In this document: in pieces, positions 10,143 to 22,735 of the stretch | How positions within the stretch are numbered: the stretch's first letter is position 1 | How the letters are laid out: the number at the start of each line of letters is the position of its first letter | Source: Vicia villosa | Lineage: Eukaryota; Streptophyta; Magnoliopsida; Fabales; Fabaceae | Assembly: GCF_029867415.1 (NCBI RefSeq) | Contig: NW_026705216.1 | Location: forward strand, 124,001-188,000 | Length of the DNA stretch: 64,000 bases | Reading direction: 5' to 3' | The notes under the pieces: generated by a model | What the model was told of the DNA's origin: nothing | Database searches by the model: none | Seen by the model: only the letters and a program-made list of their open reading frames with translations | Made by a program: the position numbers and the translations under genes

Positions 10143-13100
10143 TGTAGCGGGGAAAATCTGAGATCAAAGCCAAAGGTTGACTTGACTCATTATTCAGTGA
10201 AAGTCGCCACCGCACTTTATTGTTTCCAAAGAAAATGGGAAAAGAGCGAAATAAACTCAAAGTTTGCTTTTAAAACAAAAAGAGATCTTAGGTATGGATG
10301 TTGGTTATACAAGGGGAATGTTTTAAGCACCCCTCATATATGTGGTACTCCACATGAACCTTTTTGAAAATCTGTGTTTATTAAAAGATATTGTGTGCAA
10401 AATAAAGGTTTGTTTGTTTTTAAATAAGCTCGGCAAGACATTACATCTTGTGCCTACATACCTCCTCCGTGCAATGGAGAAGTCAGAGCTAATGTAGTTC
10501 CACTTAAAATGGAAGATTTTTAAAAGGAATAAACACTTTATCATCGTAGGAAAGAATACTCAGCCATTGATTTTAAACATGAGAATAGATAGATTCTTTG
10601 CATCACAAATGAAAGAAGGGCTCCCCAACTTGGATAAAATCAACAAGTATGCCACTAGCTCTCTCAAGTGGAAAAGACTCCATCATATCAATCAATATCA
10701 AAATCGTGGAGTATCATAACTCACTACAACAATTAATCGTGTCTAAACTTTTGAAAGAAATGTCAACAAGGGCAAAAGATATTTTTAAAGAAAGGTTTTT
10801 AAAAGAGTTTTGCAAACATAAGAAGGTTTTGGAAAAAGGGAGAAGATTTTGAAAATCTAAGAAGGGGAGGAGATGAAGGGACTATCCTAAAGCGTAAAAT
10901 AAAAGCTAAAGAAATGACGATCTAACCAAAATAAGAAGCCAACACTTGACATTAAGAGTCAAGGTAGATTTCCCATCCTTTGGACTACCAATACTAAACA
11001 AACACAATACCACTTGGGGATCTAGATGAACTTATTATCTTTAGCATAACTCGCACCAAGCCTTTGGAATACATCATAAAATCTTGACCAAAATCGGACA
11101 GAGTAACGGCTGTGTACAGATGAATTCCTTATCATAATGCCTTGGAATTAACCATCAAGGAATTTCGAGGAAATACTTGCATACACAAACATAAAACAAC
11201 CCAACGCCTTGGAGTAAACTCCAAGGACTTCCAGACAGAATAACAGTATGATAACAAGGTCCAGAGGTGCTAAGTCCAAAAGGTCCAGATCTCTAAAATG
11301 CTCAGGATAGTAACCAATATTCCATAGAGAGTCTTAAGTATTTTTTATCGTTTTAAGTTGTTTATTAATGTTTTAGCACAAAAATAAAATATGGTCCAAA
11401 TGGACAAAAGGAAAATAGCGGAAACTACACGTCCAAATGGACAAAGGGAAAATAGCGGAAACATAAACATGGTGAATGATAAAATGAAGCATAAAGCGAA
11501 AAATATAAAGAGCAATATAATAAAGTGCGGAAGTTAAAGTCAATTGTTAATTGTTAGCAAGATGACCATCTTGAAGCTTGTCAAGTATATCATCAATTTT
11601 GGAATTGTTAGCAAGATGACCATCTTGAAACTTGTCAAGCATATCATCGATTTTAGAAATGTTAGTAGTTAGTAAAAAAAGATCGATGGTGAGTGAATGA
11701 TGATCTCGGGTTTAAATTCAATGAAAGTTCATCAGAAGCTTGATAGAATCAAAGCGACTACACGATAAACTTCCATAAGTCTTAAACCAACCGCATACAA
11801 TCTCTGCCATATTTAATCTTTTTTTCGATTCGGGACAATGAATGTTGCGCTATGTTAAGCAGATCATCAAGTAACTTATATAGAAGTTACCCTACAACGA
11901 GGCCGGTTAACAATTTTTATGCTAATGCATGCAAGAGAAATGATATGTAGATCGTTCTCTAAAAGCAATACTGCAGGAAAAGAAAAGAGGTAGCGGTCTC
12001 ATCTTCATCAAGAATCCAAAAGAATTCCAATGATATCAAAGATTTTCATCGACCAAAATAAAAAGAAATAAAAGATGGAATCACATTCAAAGGTTCCTTC
12101 CATCTTCAAGTTCAATCACTTAATACTGCGGATTAGGATTCTCATCCCATCAACGCCCTAAGTCCATTGACTTTGAAGAGGAATTAGACCTCTAAACTTG
12201 TAATTCAAAGAAAAAATCAAAAGAATGGAGTAGGAGAAGAGTTAGAACCAAAAACAAGTTTAAAAAGGCAAAAAAAAAAAACACATTCTGCCTGCAGAAA
12301 ATCGATTTACCTCTGTAGGAAATCGATTTCCTGAGTGCAGTTTTTCAAATTTGGCGCAAAACAGAGTGTGGAAATCGATTTACCTTTGTAGGAAATCTAT
12401 TTCCTGAGCGCAGTTTTCAAAAAACAGCATTAGGAAGCACAAAACCTTGGTTAAACATATCAACAAACACCTTATGATCTTGGATACCAATGTGCACGAA
12501 ATTTCCATCAATTCACCATCAAATAACATCAAAATAACAGCATAGATGTAGCACACATAATCAACAAAGGATCACATCTTGAAGAATGGATATGGATATG
12601 GATCTAGAGATTTACCTATTCCTGCACAAACTTTGAATCAACTTCAAGAACAACCACCAAATGCTTTGATCTACCAAAAATGTATGAAGAAAGAGTGTTT
12701 GGATGGAGGTTTAGCTCAAAGATTAGCGAGATTCAATGTGAATCTCACTAACTTTTTATGGAAGAAGAGCTTTGAGTGATGTGGGAGAGGATGAGAAGAG
12801 AAATTGCAAAAGTTGTTCTGGCTCTCAAAAGCTCATGAAAGGAAGAGGTAGAGGCCTCTATTTATAGAATTGGAAGTGAGGATATTGGCAAATTGGTAAT
12901 TGTCTCTTGGATATTAATTTGAATTTAATTGGTAAAATGGGGTTAAAATGAGGTTAATGAAAGAAATTAATTATAGTGATGAGGTAGAATATTGATAATA
13001 TAATGAATAATCAAGGAAATATGATTGGTGCCAAAATAATTTCATGCTTCCCTCTTTTTTTTTCAAATTTCGTCCATGGAAATCGATTTTCCATATGGGT

Positions 13101-13380
13101 AAATCGATTTCCTCAGCAAAATTTTCAAAAAAGTTTCTTTTTTGAACTGCTTTGGTTCTTGCTCGATCTCTTACCTGTAAAACACAAACAAAAGAAACAA
13201 AATGCATATTTTTGGATTTTGGTTAGTATAAAACAAATTAAATAAATATAATTGCTTGATGGTTCCCCTCAGAGATGAAGTAAGCACAATACCGAAAATA
13301 AATCTTCAAGATGGAGCTCTTGATTAATGATTGAGATGCAAATGATGTATGATCTTAGGGTCAAAATTTGGGGTATGACA
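10143..13380 (-). mobile_element. solo LTR of an Ogre/Tat-type Ty3/gypsy element
   Basis: 3238 bp from TGTAGCGGGGAAAATC to TTTGGGGTATGACA, matching the ends of the complete Ogre LTRs in this window (TGTCGCGGGGAAAAATC and TTGGGGTATGACA). It is flanked by a perfect 5-bp duplication GCAAC (10138-10142 and 13381-13385). There is no internal domain or second LTR, so it is best read as the product of LTR-LTR recombination. Orientation follows the complete Ogre copy. It contains an Ogre-LTR signature block gtcgccaccgcactttattg at 10203-10222. Confidence 0.9.
12298..13112. repeat. dispersed AAATCGATTT palindromic motifs in solo LTR
   Basis: The motif AAATCGATTT (or close variants) followed by ACCT or CCTGAG occurs in three pairs at about 12300-12334, 12372-12404 and 13079-13112. 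Each pair is arranged as 'aaatcgatttacc...ggaaatcgatttcctgag'. They lie inside the solo LTR. Confidence 0.7.
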
Positions 13381-13685
13381 GCAACCAGCATACATACAAT
13401 CACATGCTACCTAACAACGGACGCGCTACCGTTATTATATGTGTTGCAACTGTTATTGTATGTGCTTTCCGTAATAGTTTGTCTACCATATATAAGCCCT
13501 TATACATGTCATAATAGGTATAATTTCATTCTCACTCTTGCAAGTTACACCTCCCTAACTCACTAACTTGAATGTTAAAGTGCTAACCTTACACTTTCAT
13601 TCCATTTCACCACTCTAAAGATTGGTATTGTCGCACTAGAAGGACTCACTTCCTCCTTATCACTTGTTGTCACTCTATAATCGGG

Positions 13686-13763
<78 letters not shown>
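13686..13763. repeat. (ATT)n microsatellite
   Basis: About 26 uninterrupted copies of ATT; read on the other strand it gives an artefactual poly-Asn frame. Confidence 0.97.
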
Positions 13764-14580
13764 TCCCTTTGTCTGAGTCAAGCTAACTTCCCTTCAAGCG
13801 TCGGTACGGATAAAACAGATTATCATATAAATCGTGATTTTCATTATTCATTCCCACTTTGATTACTTTAATTTGTTTTCGATTTCTGTCCTTATCATTA
13901 GTTTTTTTATTACTTCTTGGATTCAATAGGAACTTTGTGAAAGAGATCATGCACTTCTTTTGGTGAACAAAAGCAGCGATATTACATTTCCATGAATATT
14001 TTCTACCACTTGATTGATTATTCTTAATTTTATAAGAGAAAAACTAATGATTGTTTTGCTCTATTAACAAAACTTTATAAATTTTACTTTTCCTCCTTTT
14101 GTGATTCATATTTTTTTTTATATAAAAAGAATAATCATCCAAATGCTCATACAAATAAGTGTAAAATTTCTAAAAATTTCTAAACTATTTATATCAATGT
14201 TTTTTAGTATATATAAATTTTACAGTTCAAAATGCTTAATTTTATTATATTTTAAAAGGAAAATAACATCAACATAATTCCCCTCTTTCCACAGTATCGA
14301 GACTATAAAAGCATGCATGCTTTATCTCTTTTTTAGCTAATTATTCTTCTTCTAAATTACTTTAAAAGAAGAGTACTTATTTGTTTTTGTGTATTGTTGA
14401 CAAAAATGAAATCTTAATCTAATTATTTGTCTCTGAGTTTGTCAAAATGTTTAATTAAATTCCTAAACTAAAAAATTGAGTACTTGAATTTTTAATTAAT
14501 ATATAATTAGATAAACCTAATCAAAAACTATTTAAAAGTTTAAGATCTAATTACAAATTATAAACAAAAGATTATAGTCA

Positions 14581-14755
14581 TGATTAGTGTAGAATGCATA
14601 CACTATTAGATTATAGTATGAGTGGTTAGTTACTTATTAAATAAAAGGGAGAAGGGTTAGTTGTGCATCGAGATCCATATTTACAACACTAAAAATGATT
14701 AGAGTAGAATGCATGCACTATTAGATTATAGTATGAGTGGTTAGTTACTTATTAA
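14581..14755. repeat. approximately 60-bp direct duplication
   Basis: Two near-identical copies, 14581-14640 and 14696-14755, of a segment beginning tgattag.gtagaatgcat and ending agttacttattaa, offset by 115 bp. Confidence 0.9.
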
Positions 14756-14917
14756 GTATGAGTGGTTTGTGATAAATAAAATATAAATAGGTAAAATATT
14801 TGATATAAGAGATGTGACACATAGACCAATAAGATTTTGGAATGAAATGTCATGTTTTACTTTCTTATTAGCCTAGAGCATTTGAATTATTATTCTTTCC
14901 AACGCTAACTTGAAGTC

Positions 14918-15062
<145 letters not shown>

Positions 15063-15329
15063 ACCTTCTGTCTCATATTATAAAAGATTTAAATTTATTG
15101 AATAATTAGTGTATCTGATCTATATATAAACCATATACATTAATTAAATGGATCTAAAAAGTGAAAAAGTTTGTACACAATTAATAGTTACGGTAGTTTT
15201 TTCTAAGCATAACCACGAGTATGACATACATGCAACTTTTTAAATATAAATATGGAGATTAAACCCCATTGAAAATGGGTTAAACTTTTGTTAAGAAATA
15301 ATATCCATAAACTTGCCAATATTTGCTCC

Positions 15330-15508
15330 TATCAAGACCTCAATCCAAAATTGATCTTGAAGTCGATTTATTTTTTAAATTACTTTTTCTAGTCGATAAA
15401 TTTATTATAAAACAAAAGAAAGGATACATTACCCCATTGTCAGACGATGAATCAAATAACGATAGTGAAAGTGAAAAAGCCAATAGTGTGGTTGCCTTCA
15501 CAGCCCGT
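15330..15508 (+). pseudogene. old copia gag tail, left half of a relic split by Ogre
   Basis: Reading + gives an acidic gag-like tail with ITPLSDDESNNDSESEKANS and VVAFTA, typical of the region just after the CCHC knuckle in SIRE-like gag. The Ogre 5-bp duplication CCCGT ends it at 15508. The same relic resumes at 38359 with an acidic stretch (NDEESSDEDLSGDDL). No intact gene remains. Confidence 0.6.
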
Positions 15509-18500
15509 TGTCGCGGGGAAAAATCGTTGTCTTTTTTCGGGATGAGACACCTGATGCCTTCTTTGGGCTCGAGTGCTCAAAAAATGATTTTTCTTTTGTA
15601 CGAACCAAACTTTTTATTATTTCCAAAGTAGGAAAAGGAAAAAAGCTGCAATAACCTAAAAGTGGGGGGAGAGATCTTGGGTAAGAGGGTTGGTTTTACG
15701 AAGGGAAGGTATTAGCACCCAACGTATCTATAGTACTCTATAGGTTTCTTTGCTTTGTTTTTCATTCCATGTTATTGAGAGGTTCTGTTGTGAAATAGGT
15801 GGGACCTAAGGTGTTTGTTTGATTATGCTCGCAAAGATCATCGTGATCCTCTGCATACATATCCCTTAGAGGGAATCAGAGCATCTGTAGCTCGGGGTCT
15901 ATGGGTGCTAAGGTTTGAATGGTTTTTTTGTTTTATTTTGCTCGCCAAGGATCGACCTTGTGCCTACGTATTCTCAAAGGGATGTTGAGAAAGTCAGAGC
16001 AATCGTAGTTCCCACTTATGCTAGTGGAAGCAAAGGATAAGAGACAAATGTCATCTAAATGTTCGATGTATCTAATCTATATCATCACATACATCTGTTT
16101 GATTTTTGTTTGAAAATCTTTTCATTATAAGCCCTGGGCTGTGCCACTTAGGGTGCTTAGAATGATAAAGATGTTTTTGTTGTTTAACCAGCCTTGTGGC
16201 GAAAACTTTCAATGAAGTCAGCCTTGTGACAAAAAGTTTTGATTAATCAGCCAGCCTCGTGGCAAAAGTTTCAATGAAGTCAGCCTTGTGACAAAAAACT
16301 TTGATTAATCAGCCAGTATGGTGGCAAAACGGTTTGATTGATTAGCCAGCCTTGTGGCAAAAAAAGTTTGATTTGATTGATTGATTGTTTGTGATGATAT
16401 AGAAGAGATACTCCTATCATAGAGATGATAAATGTCTAATCTCCTAGGGTATTTGATTTGGATATTGGGGATGCTTATAAGAAGCCCGTGGGTCCTTGTA
16501 CGAAGCCCAAGAGGAGGCTATCCGAGGGTCCTTGCATTGTAAGCCCAAGAGGAGGCTATGGGAGGGACAATCCAGGGTCCTTGCATTGTAAGCCCAAGAG
16601 GAGGCTATGGGAGGGTCACTCGTTTGTACAAAGCCCAAGGGGAGGCATGGTATAGTTGGTCTGAGCTCTTAGAGCGATTTCACCGGGAAACCATACTCTA
16701 TGTCCTAACCTAAACTAGTGGAGATTCTTTGCACGAAGCCCAATAGGAGGCTATGGGGAACCTAGTGTTGTACTAAGTCGAACAAGCACATATATCACAC
16801 ATATGAACAAACATGAACAAGTATGAACAAACATGAACAAACATGAACAATTATATATGACAAAGTGTGTGTATATAATGGAGTTTATGAAGGAAATATA
16901 CCTGTAAGCATGATCCATTTGTATACACAGGGCTCGGGACTCACACTCGAGGAGAGGTCCACTTGAGTCTATTCACAGCTATGTAAACAGGTTTTTACAA
17001 AGGCTTGGGACTTATACCTACATGGAGGCCCATGGTATATTTTTGGGAAGATTTAAAGAAACCTTCATTTTTTATTGGTTATTCAAAGTTAAAAATCAAA
17101 TTGATTGAGATATGTACAAAACGGTGTGTACAATGAAATACCTAATTTCATGTACAGGAATGGGTATGTACAAAAGGGGCTTGGGACTTATACCTACGTG
17201 GAGGCCCGTGTTTTATTTACAAAACATGGTTGATTGTTTATTTACAGGACGCGAGGTTTCGCTTTTGAAAAACTGTTTGAAGATTTGTTTGAAAAGTTTA
17301 TTCTGTTTGAAGAAAAACTGTACAAAAAAGAAAAGAAATGGGACTTACACTCTCTAATATTCGAGAGGCCCCTGTTTTATTTTCATAAAACAGGGTGGGT
17401 GGTTTTGAAAAAAAGATGTGAGATTTATTGTTTTGAAAAAACAGTTTGAAAAAGTATTGTTTTGAAAAAGTTTTCTGTACAAAGAAAAACTGTAAAAGGA
17501 AAAAAAAGAGTGGGTCTTATACTCTCTAATATTCGAGAGGCCCCACTTCATTTTGAAAATCATTTGATCAATTAAAAGAGTTTAATCAAAAGTTTCAAAA
17601 AGAAATGGTTTATCGTTTTTTGAGAAGAAATGCGATCGCTCGTTTTAAAACGATTTGAATTTTGAAAGGAGTCAAATTAATCAAGATAAACAAAAAGATC
17701 GTCTTCAATTAACACTTAGATGATTAGGGTTTATTCAAAAAATATTTACAAGTGATTAACTTTGAAAATCAAATGAAAAACAATATTTTAAAGTATTAAA
17801 AAACACTTAAAACATGTCATTTTAAACCTATATAAAAATGTATTAAATAAATCTTTTTTGATGATTTTTTTTGGTATTCATAAAATATGTATATTAAACA
17901 AAGAGTATGCAAAAAATGAAGTGAAAATAATGAATTTTGATTGGTTAAATTAATTGGTGAAGTTGTGAAGAAAATGAAGAAAAATAGTGATAAAAAATTG
18001 GTTTTGTCTTCCAAAGGGCTTGAACCCACGCACCCTTGCTCACTAACCAAAACAACAACCAACTGAGCTGCGCGTGCAGCTTGTTTATGATACGCGTTCA
18101 ACACATTATATTTTAAAACAATTATTTGAATTCTTTGAACGAAAATCTGGCGCCAAGAACACACCCTAACTGAAATTCAAAAATCTTCAAAACTGTGTTG
18201 TTTTGATTGATCAAAGGGTCTATCTCACTCGGTTTTGGACGAGGATCATGATGATGACCTTCAATTTGATTTATTTTTGCTCTAAGGTTATTAATTTTCA
18301 CATGAACATGAAGAACCCTAAAACTGAATTTGATCGTGAAATGATGTATGTGCAAGTTATGATGCAATTGATTGAGGGTTAATGATCCCCATGTGTGCAG
18401 AAACAAGATGGTATATCAATATTTCATTTATGATGCGTGCATGATAGAGTTTGAAGTTCATGAGACTTACCTTCAAAAACGGCTAAAGTGGAGATTGAAT

Positions 18501-20595
18501 TCTTCAGTAGAGGTGTTACAGAAGTTGTTGCTCAATCTGAACAGCTTCAATGATGATTATAGAACATGTCTGGATGCTTGGAACCATCTGAATTCATCTG
18601 TGCTAAGCTGTGGTACCCGATCTGCATAACCTTGGAGTGTGAATCGAATTTGAAGATTATGAGGTTACAGATCATATGTGAGTGCTTGGATAGCTCATAT
18701 GTGATGTATATGAGGTGTTGGAAGTGTTAGTTTGGACAGATATAGCTTGGTATGGATTTTGGCATGATAAGGCTCTCTTTATGCAAACATGGGGGTTGAA
18801 GAGTGATTATGAGATTTAGGTGTTTTTGGGGTGTGTGAGTGGATCAAACACATCATATATGACATTTAGAAGTTGTGGGAAGCATTACTTTGTTCAGAAC
18901 TTGCAAGGTTTGGAGGTTGAGTTTTCTACCTCACTTTGAAACACATGACTTGTAATTCAAGAAAGAAGAGAGAAAACCTATAATTGTGAGGTTTTGGTGT
19001 GAATTGAAGAGTGATTTGAACCTCTATTTATAGGCCAAAGTTTCTGAATGAAGAGCTCTTGCAAGTTGATCAAGAATGATGACTTGGCTTAAGAGATAAA
19101 ATGGCATCTTTTGCATTTAATGCATATGGTTAAAAGTAACTAAACCATGGTTATTTTCCAAGCTTCTTATCTCTTTCCATTCTGATCTCAAACCAGAAAA
19201 TATCTATCAATTATTGCATTGGTGTGTCATCACTTGGATCATTGGCCATATAGTATAGAAACTTAGTGAAAATGGCTTGAAATTTCAAGTGAAAAGTTCA
19301 CTAATGTCAAAATTCAAAACCATAGCTATGCTCCATATTTTTTCATGCTCTTGGACATTTTGGAAAGCTCATGTTACACACTTCAAAACCCTAGTTGAAA
19401 GTTTCTTCAAGACCTTTAAGGAAATGGGTGAAAAAGATCCATGAACTTTGAAGAAAATGAAGTTTTTAGTGAAATTTTCAAAAAGTACCAACTTTGAAGC
19501 ACCATATCTCTTAAATGGTTGATCTTATGGAAAAAATTTATATGTGTCAAAGTTGTTTATTGGATCAAAATCTACAACTTTTATGTTGGAAGTTTTTTTC
19601 AGTTTGTAGGTGAAATTTTGAGTTATTCCCTTCCAAAGTTTGGAAAAAACCATGAAAAACACTTAGAAAAATTTTCTAAGTATGAAAGTCAAACTTTTGA
19701 CTTTTTGATTCTTGATTGATTTTCTTGTTTTTTCTTGATCAAATGACTTCTCATATCATATATTGATGATTCAAAACTTCAAAAGTCATGGTTGACCAAA
19801 ATTCCCCAAAAGTCAATGGTGATCTTGTACAGTTGACTTTTTCAGACGAATCGCGTTTCTGGAGATTTCAAATGAAACAGGCTATCCTCACCAAATGAAT
19901 AGTATGAATGGACCATATTGAAGCATTAGAGGATATTGAGCCATGTTTTGAGTTGTGGCACCATGTCCTGACTAAAAAATCAGTGGTTCAGTGAATTAGG
20001 TCAAAAACCCTAATTGTCGACCTGATGAAATTGATGCCTGTAGGTCTTGGATTGAGATGTAATTTCCATTGCAGATTATTTGAAGATGATTGAAACCTTT
20101 GATTGACTTCCTGGGGATTTTTAGGGTTTTCCCTAATGTGATCCCTGATTTCAGTCCCTGATAGTTCAAAACCCTAATTCTGATGATTTGTCTGATCAAT
20201 CTTTGTATAGGAGATGTTCTGAGCCAATGGATTAGGTCAAAATGATGCACTTGGGGTCTTGAGGTCATGTCCCAAGTCATTAGGTCAAATCCTGAGCAAA
20301 AGTCAAGAGTATGCTATCTTCAGTCAAAACCCTAATTCAGTCGATTCAAAGCTGTTGAGTTTGTTGAAATAAATCTCTGAGAACCAAATGTTGATTGTTG
20401 ATGAAGATGATTCATTTGAAATGAAGGGAGAACAAAACCCTAATTGATTGTTACTTGTATTGATGAGTGATTTCTTGATTAAATCCTGCTGAGTCACAAG
20501 TAACAAACACAAGCTATGCAATTTGTTAGAGATGCAAATGATGCATATGCAAATGATATGAGGTGGTATCTTAGGTCAAAAATTGGGGTATGACA
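15509..20595 (-). repeat. Ogre 3' LTR
   Basis: 5087 bp, TGTCGCGGGG...GTATGACA on the plus strand. It matches the other LTR except for T/C at 19582, 19733 and 20023, A/G at 20371, and one extra G near 17509 (by eye). Internal sub-repeats: 'cagccttgtggc/gac' units about 16185-16360, 'agcccaagaggaggctatg' units about 16480-16760, and 'acatgaacaa' units about 16800-16850. Short frames inside (for example the 115-codon minus frame at 17817-18164) are probably not genes. Confidence 0.97.
18011..18085 (-). other. tRNA-like (SINE-like) Pol III promoter module in Ogre 3' LTR
   Basis: On the minus strand: A-box-like AGCTCAGTTGG (18069-18059), 32 nt later B-box-like GGTTCAAGCCC (18026-18016), then a run of T (CCAATTTTTTATC) near 17990-18000. 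The spacing and boxes fit a tRNA-derived sequence. No complete cloverleaf was established, so this is a tRNA-like fragment and not a called tRNA gene. Confidence 0.5.
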
Positions 20596-22735
20596 GATGC
20601 CCCTATTTAAGTTTCTTCAACCTGAGATATGAAGATTGAAAATCTTCGTTTTGATAGGGTGGAAGAGACTTAAATATCAGAAGACGCGAATTTTGGACCT
20701 AAGATACCAAAATTGCGAGTGATGCAAGGATATCTTTACCGAGGGAATATCAAGAACTGACTCCACTGGGGAAAAGAGATTGGGGAAGGATGTCTCAATC
20801 CGTTTTAGGAAGAGAATCCGTTTTTGTTCTTTTTGGGAAAGCAAGTGTATGCTTCACCGGGGAATGATAGCTTTGTAAGAAAAGCTTACCTATCGGCATT
20901 ATCGACTATCAGCATGGGGATAGACTTGTTTAATAATGCGAAGGTGAAAGGTATGAAACTGTGTTACCGACTACCAGCATGGTGATAGACTTGACAAGGT
21001 AAAAAGAGTTTCAAAGGTTTGGTTAATATTACCGACTATCAGCATTGTGATAGACATGTTTAATAATATAACCAGAACAAAAGGTTACCGACTACCAGCT
21101 TCGTGATAGTGGTTTTGAAGACATGATCAATTATCAGCCAAGTGATAAAATGATCTTGGAGACTTTGCTAAGGAAATTACTGGTTATTCAGCCTTGTGAA
21201 CAGCAATAAGGCCCTGATTGTCAAATGGTCTTCATGATTGATTTCCTAGAGAGGAAAAATATTTTGAAAGAGACATAAGCTGCTCAGATGATAAGGCTAT
21301 TGCTTATTGTCTGTTTTTCACGACTCTGTTTGAGGAATCGGAACTTGAATCTTTGGTAAGGACAGGATTCTATCCAAGAATGAATTGGAAAGAAACAGTC
21401 AAACAAGACTTTGTTCCCATGAGGAATGAACTCAAATGGGGATTTCCTCCTTTGTTTTGAAAGGAGAAACTAAAGCAACCTTCTTCCACGAGGAATTATC
21501 TCAGTGGGGAACTGGAGAAAGAAGATGTTCTTTTCTGCTTATGGGTGACAACCTACTTGGAGAGATGACACGCCCATATTTGTTTTTCTTTCTTTTTTTT
21601 CCTTTTTTTCTCTTTCTTCTTTTTTCTCTTTTTTTTCGAGGATAGATATATCCTGAACAAGTGATTTTAAAGCAATCATTGAAAAATGCAAGAATGCATA
21701 AATGATGCAAATATGATGAATGTCATGAATGTAGCATGCATGCTGACGATACTGACAGACAAAGAAGTATATACTGGAGATGGACCAACGTCGCAATACA
21801 ACCAGATACTTGGCAAATGTTCTTCAAACACGGTGTAGATAACACGGGTGATGAATGGTGTTGCATGTTTTAAACTTCTCTGGGGAAGATAAGCATCTTT
21901 ACTGGGATGGAAGAGCTTCTTCACTGGAGATTGAAAATCTTCGTCACTAGGGATAAATGACCTTCTTCACTGGGGATAGAAGAGCTTCTTCACTGGGGAT
22001 AGAAGAGCTTCTTTACCTCGAGGGGTAATTGCTTCAAGAATTCTTTTATGGGACAAGAATACCGTTGTCTCAACAATTTTTCAGGGAGAATCCTTTTGTT
22101 CACCCTATGGAGACGACTGTTGATGTTCCTTCCGTTGTTCACAACTCAAAGGAAAGTTTCGCTTTTATTTTGAAAAAGAAAAGTAAAGTAAATTCGTTTA
22201 AAACTTATTTTTCTCTCTTTTTTTTTTGTTTCAAAAGCGAATAACACAATTAAAGCGTCATTTTGCAAGCTAAAAGAAGTTAGAATTGCAAGCAAATGGG
22301 CACAAGGCTCAAATTTATTTAATAGAATGGAAATCAGCTAAAAGCGTGATTCCATGGAGTATTTACAAAAGTTGGAAATGGTAATTATGCGGAAAAGGCT
22401 ACATTGAAAGCAATAACCACTATTCCCTCTAACAACTTTGAGTTCCAACTGTGCTTGTTGCTTCAGATTGGCGATGATTTGATCGTAGATCCTTTGATGA
22501 AAAGACTCCTCAAGTGACGCAGTACGGACTGATGCAGTTACTTTGTCATAAATCCCTAATTTTTGCCTAGATTGCCCTTTCAGGTTTTCAATCTACCAGG
22601 ATGAATTTTTTTCTGTTTATTGTCTCTAATTTTTGCCTGGACCGCCCTTTCGGGTTTTCAGTCCACCGAGACGCTCATTTTTGCCTAAGTCGCCCTTTGC
22701 GGGTTTTCAACTTACCGAGCTGTTCTTTTGTATTT
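20596..22735 (-). other. Ogre 3' untranslated region with tandem repeats and PPT
   Basis: Lies between the pol stop and the 3' LTR. The purine-rich AAATAGGGGCATC next to 20595 is the likely PPT. Three repeat blocks are visible: 'accgactaycagc...gtgatagac' units about 20900-21115; 'cttcttcactggggatagaagag' units about 21890-22015; and three approximately 45-bp 'tttttgcct...cgccctttcgggttttca' units at 22558-22722. No gene is supported; the frame at 21539-21796 is low-complexity Lys/Arg from a T-rich tract. Confidence 0.75.

Noticed and set aside
13575..13781. poly-Asn open frame
   Set aside because: It is translation of the ATT microsatellite.
17817..18164. 115-codon frame in Ogre LTR (also 35575-35922)
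   Set aside because: Inside the LTR, spans the tRNA-like module, no recognisable domain; identity between copies only reflects LTR identity.
21501..21796. Lys/Arg-rich minus frames
   Set aside because: Low-complexity translation of a T/C-rich tract in the Ogre 3' region.
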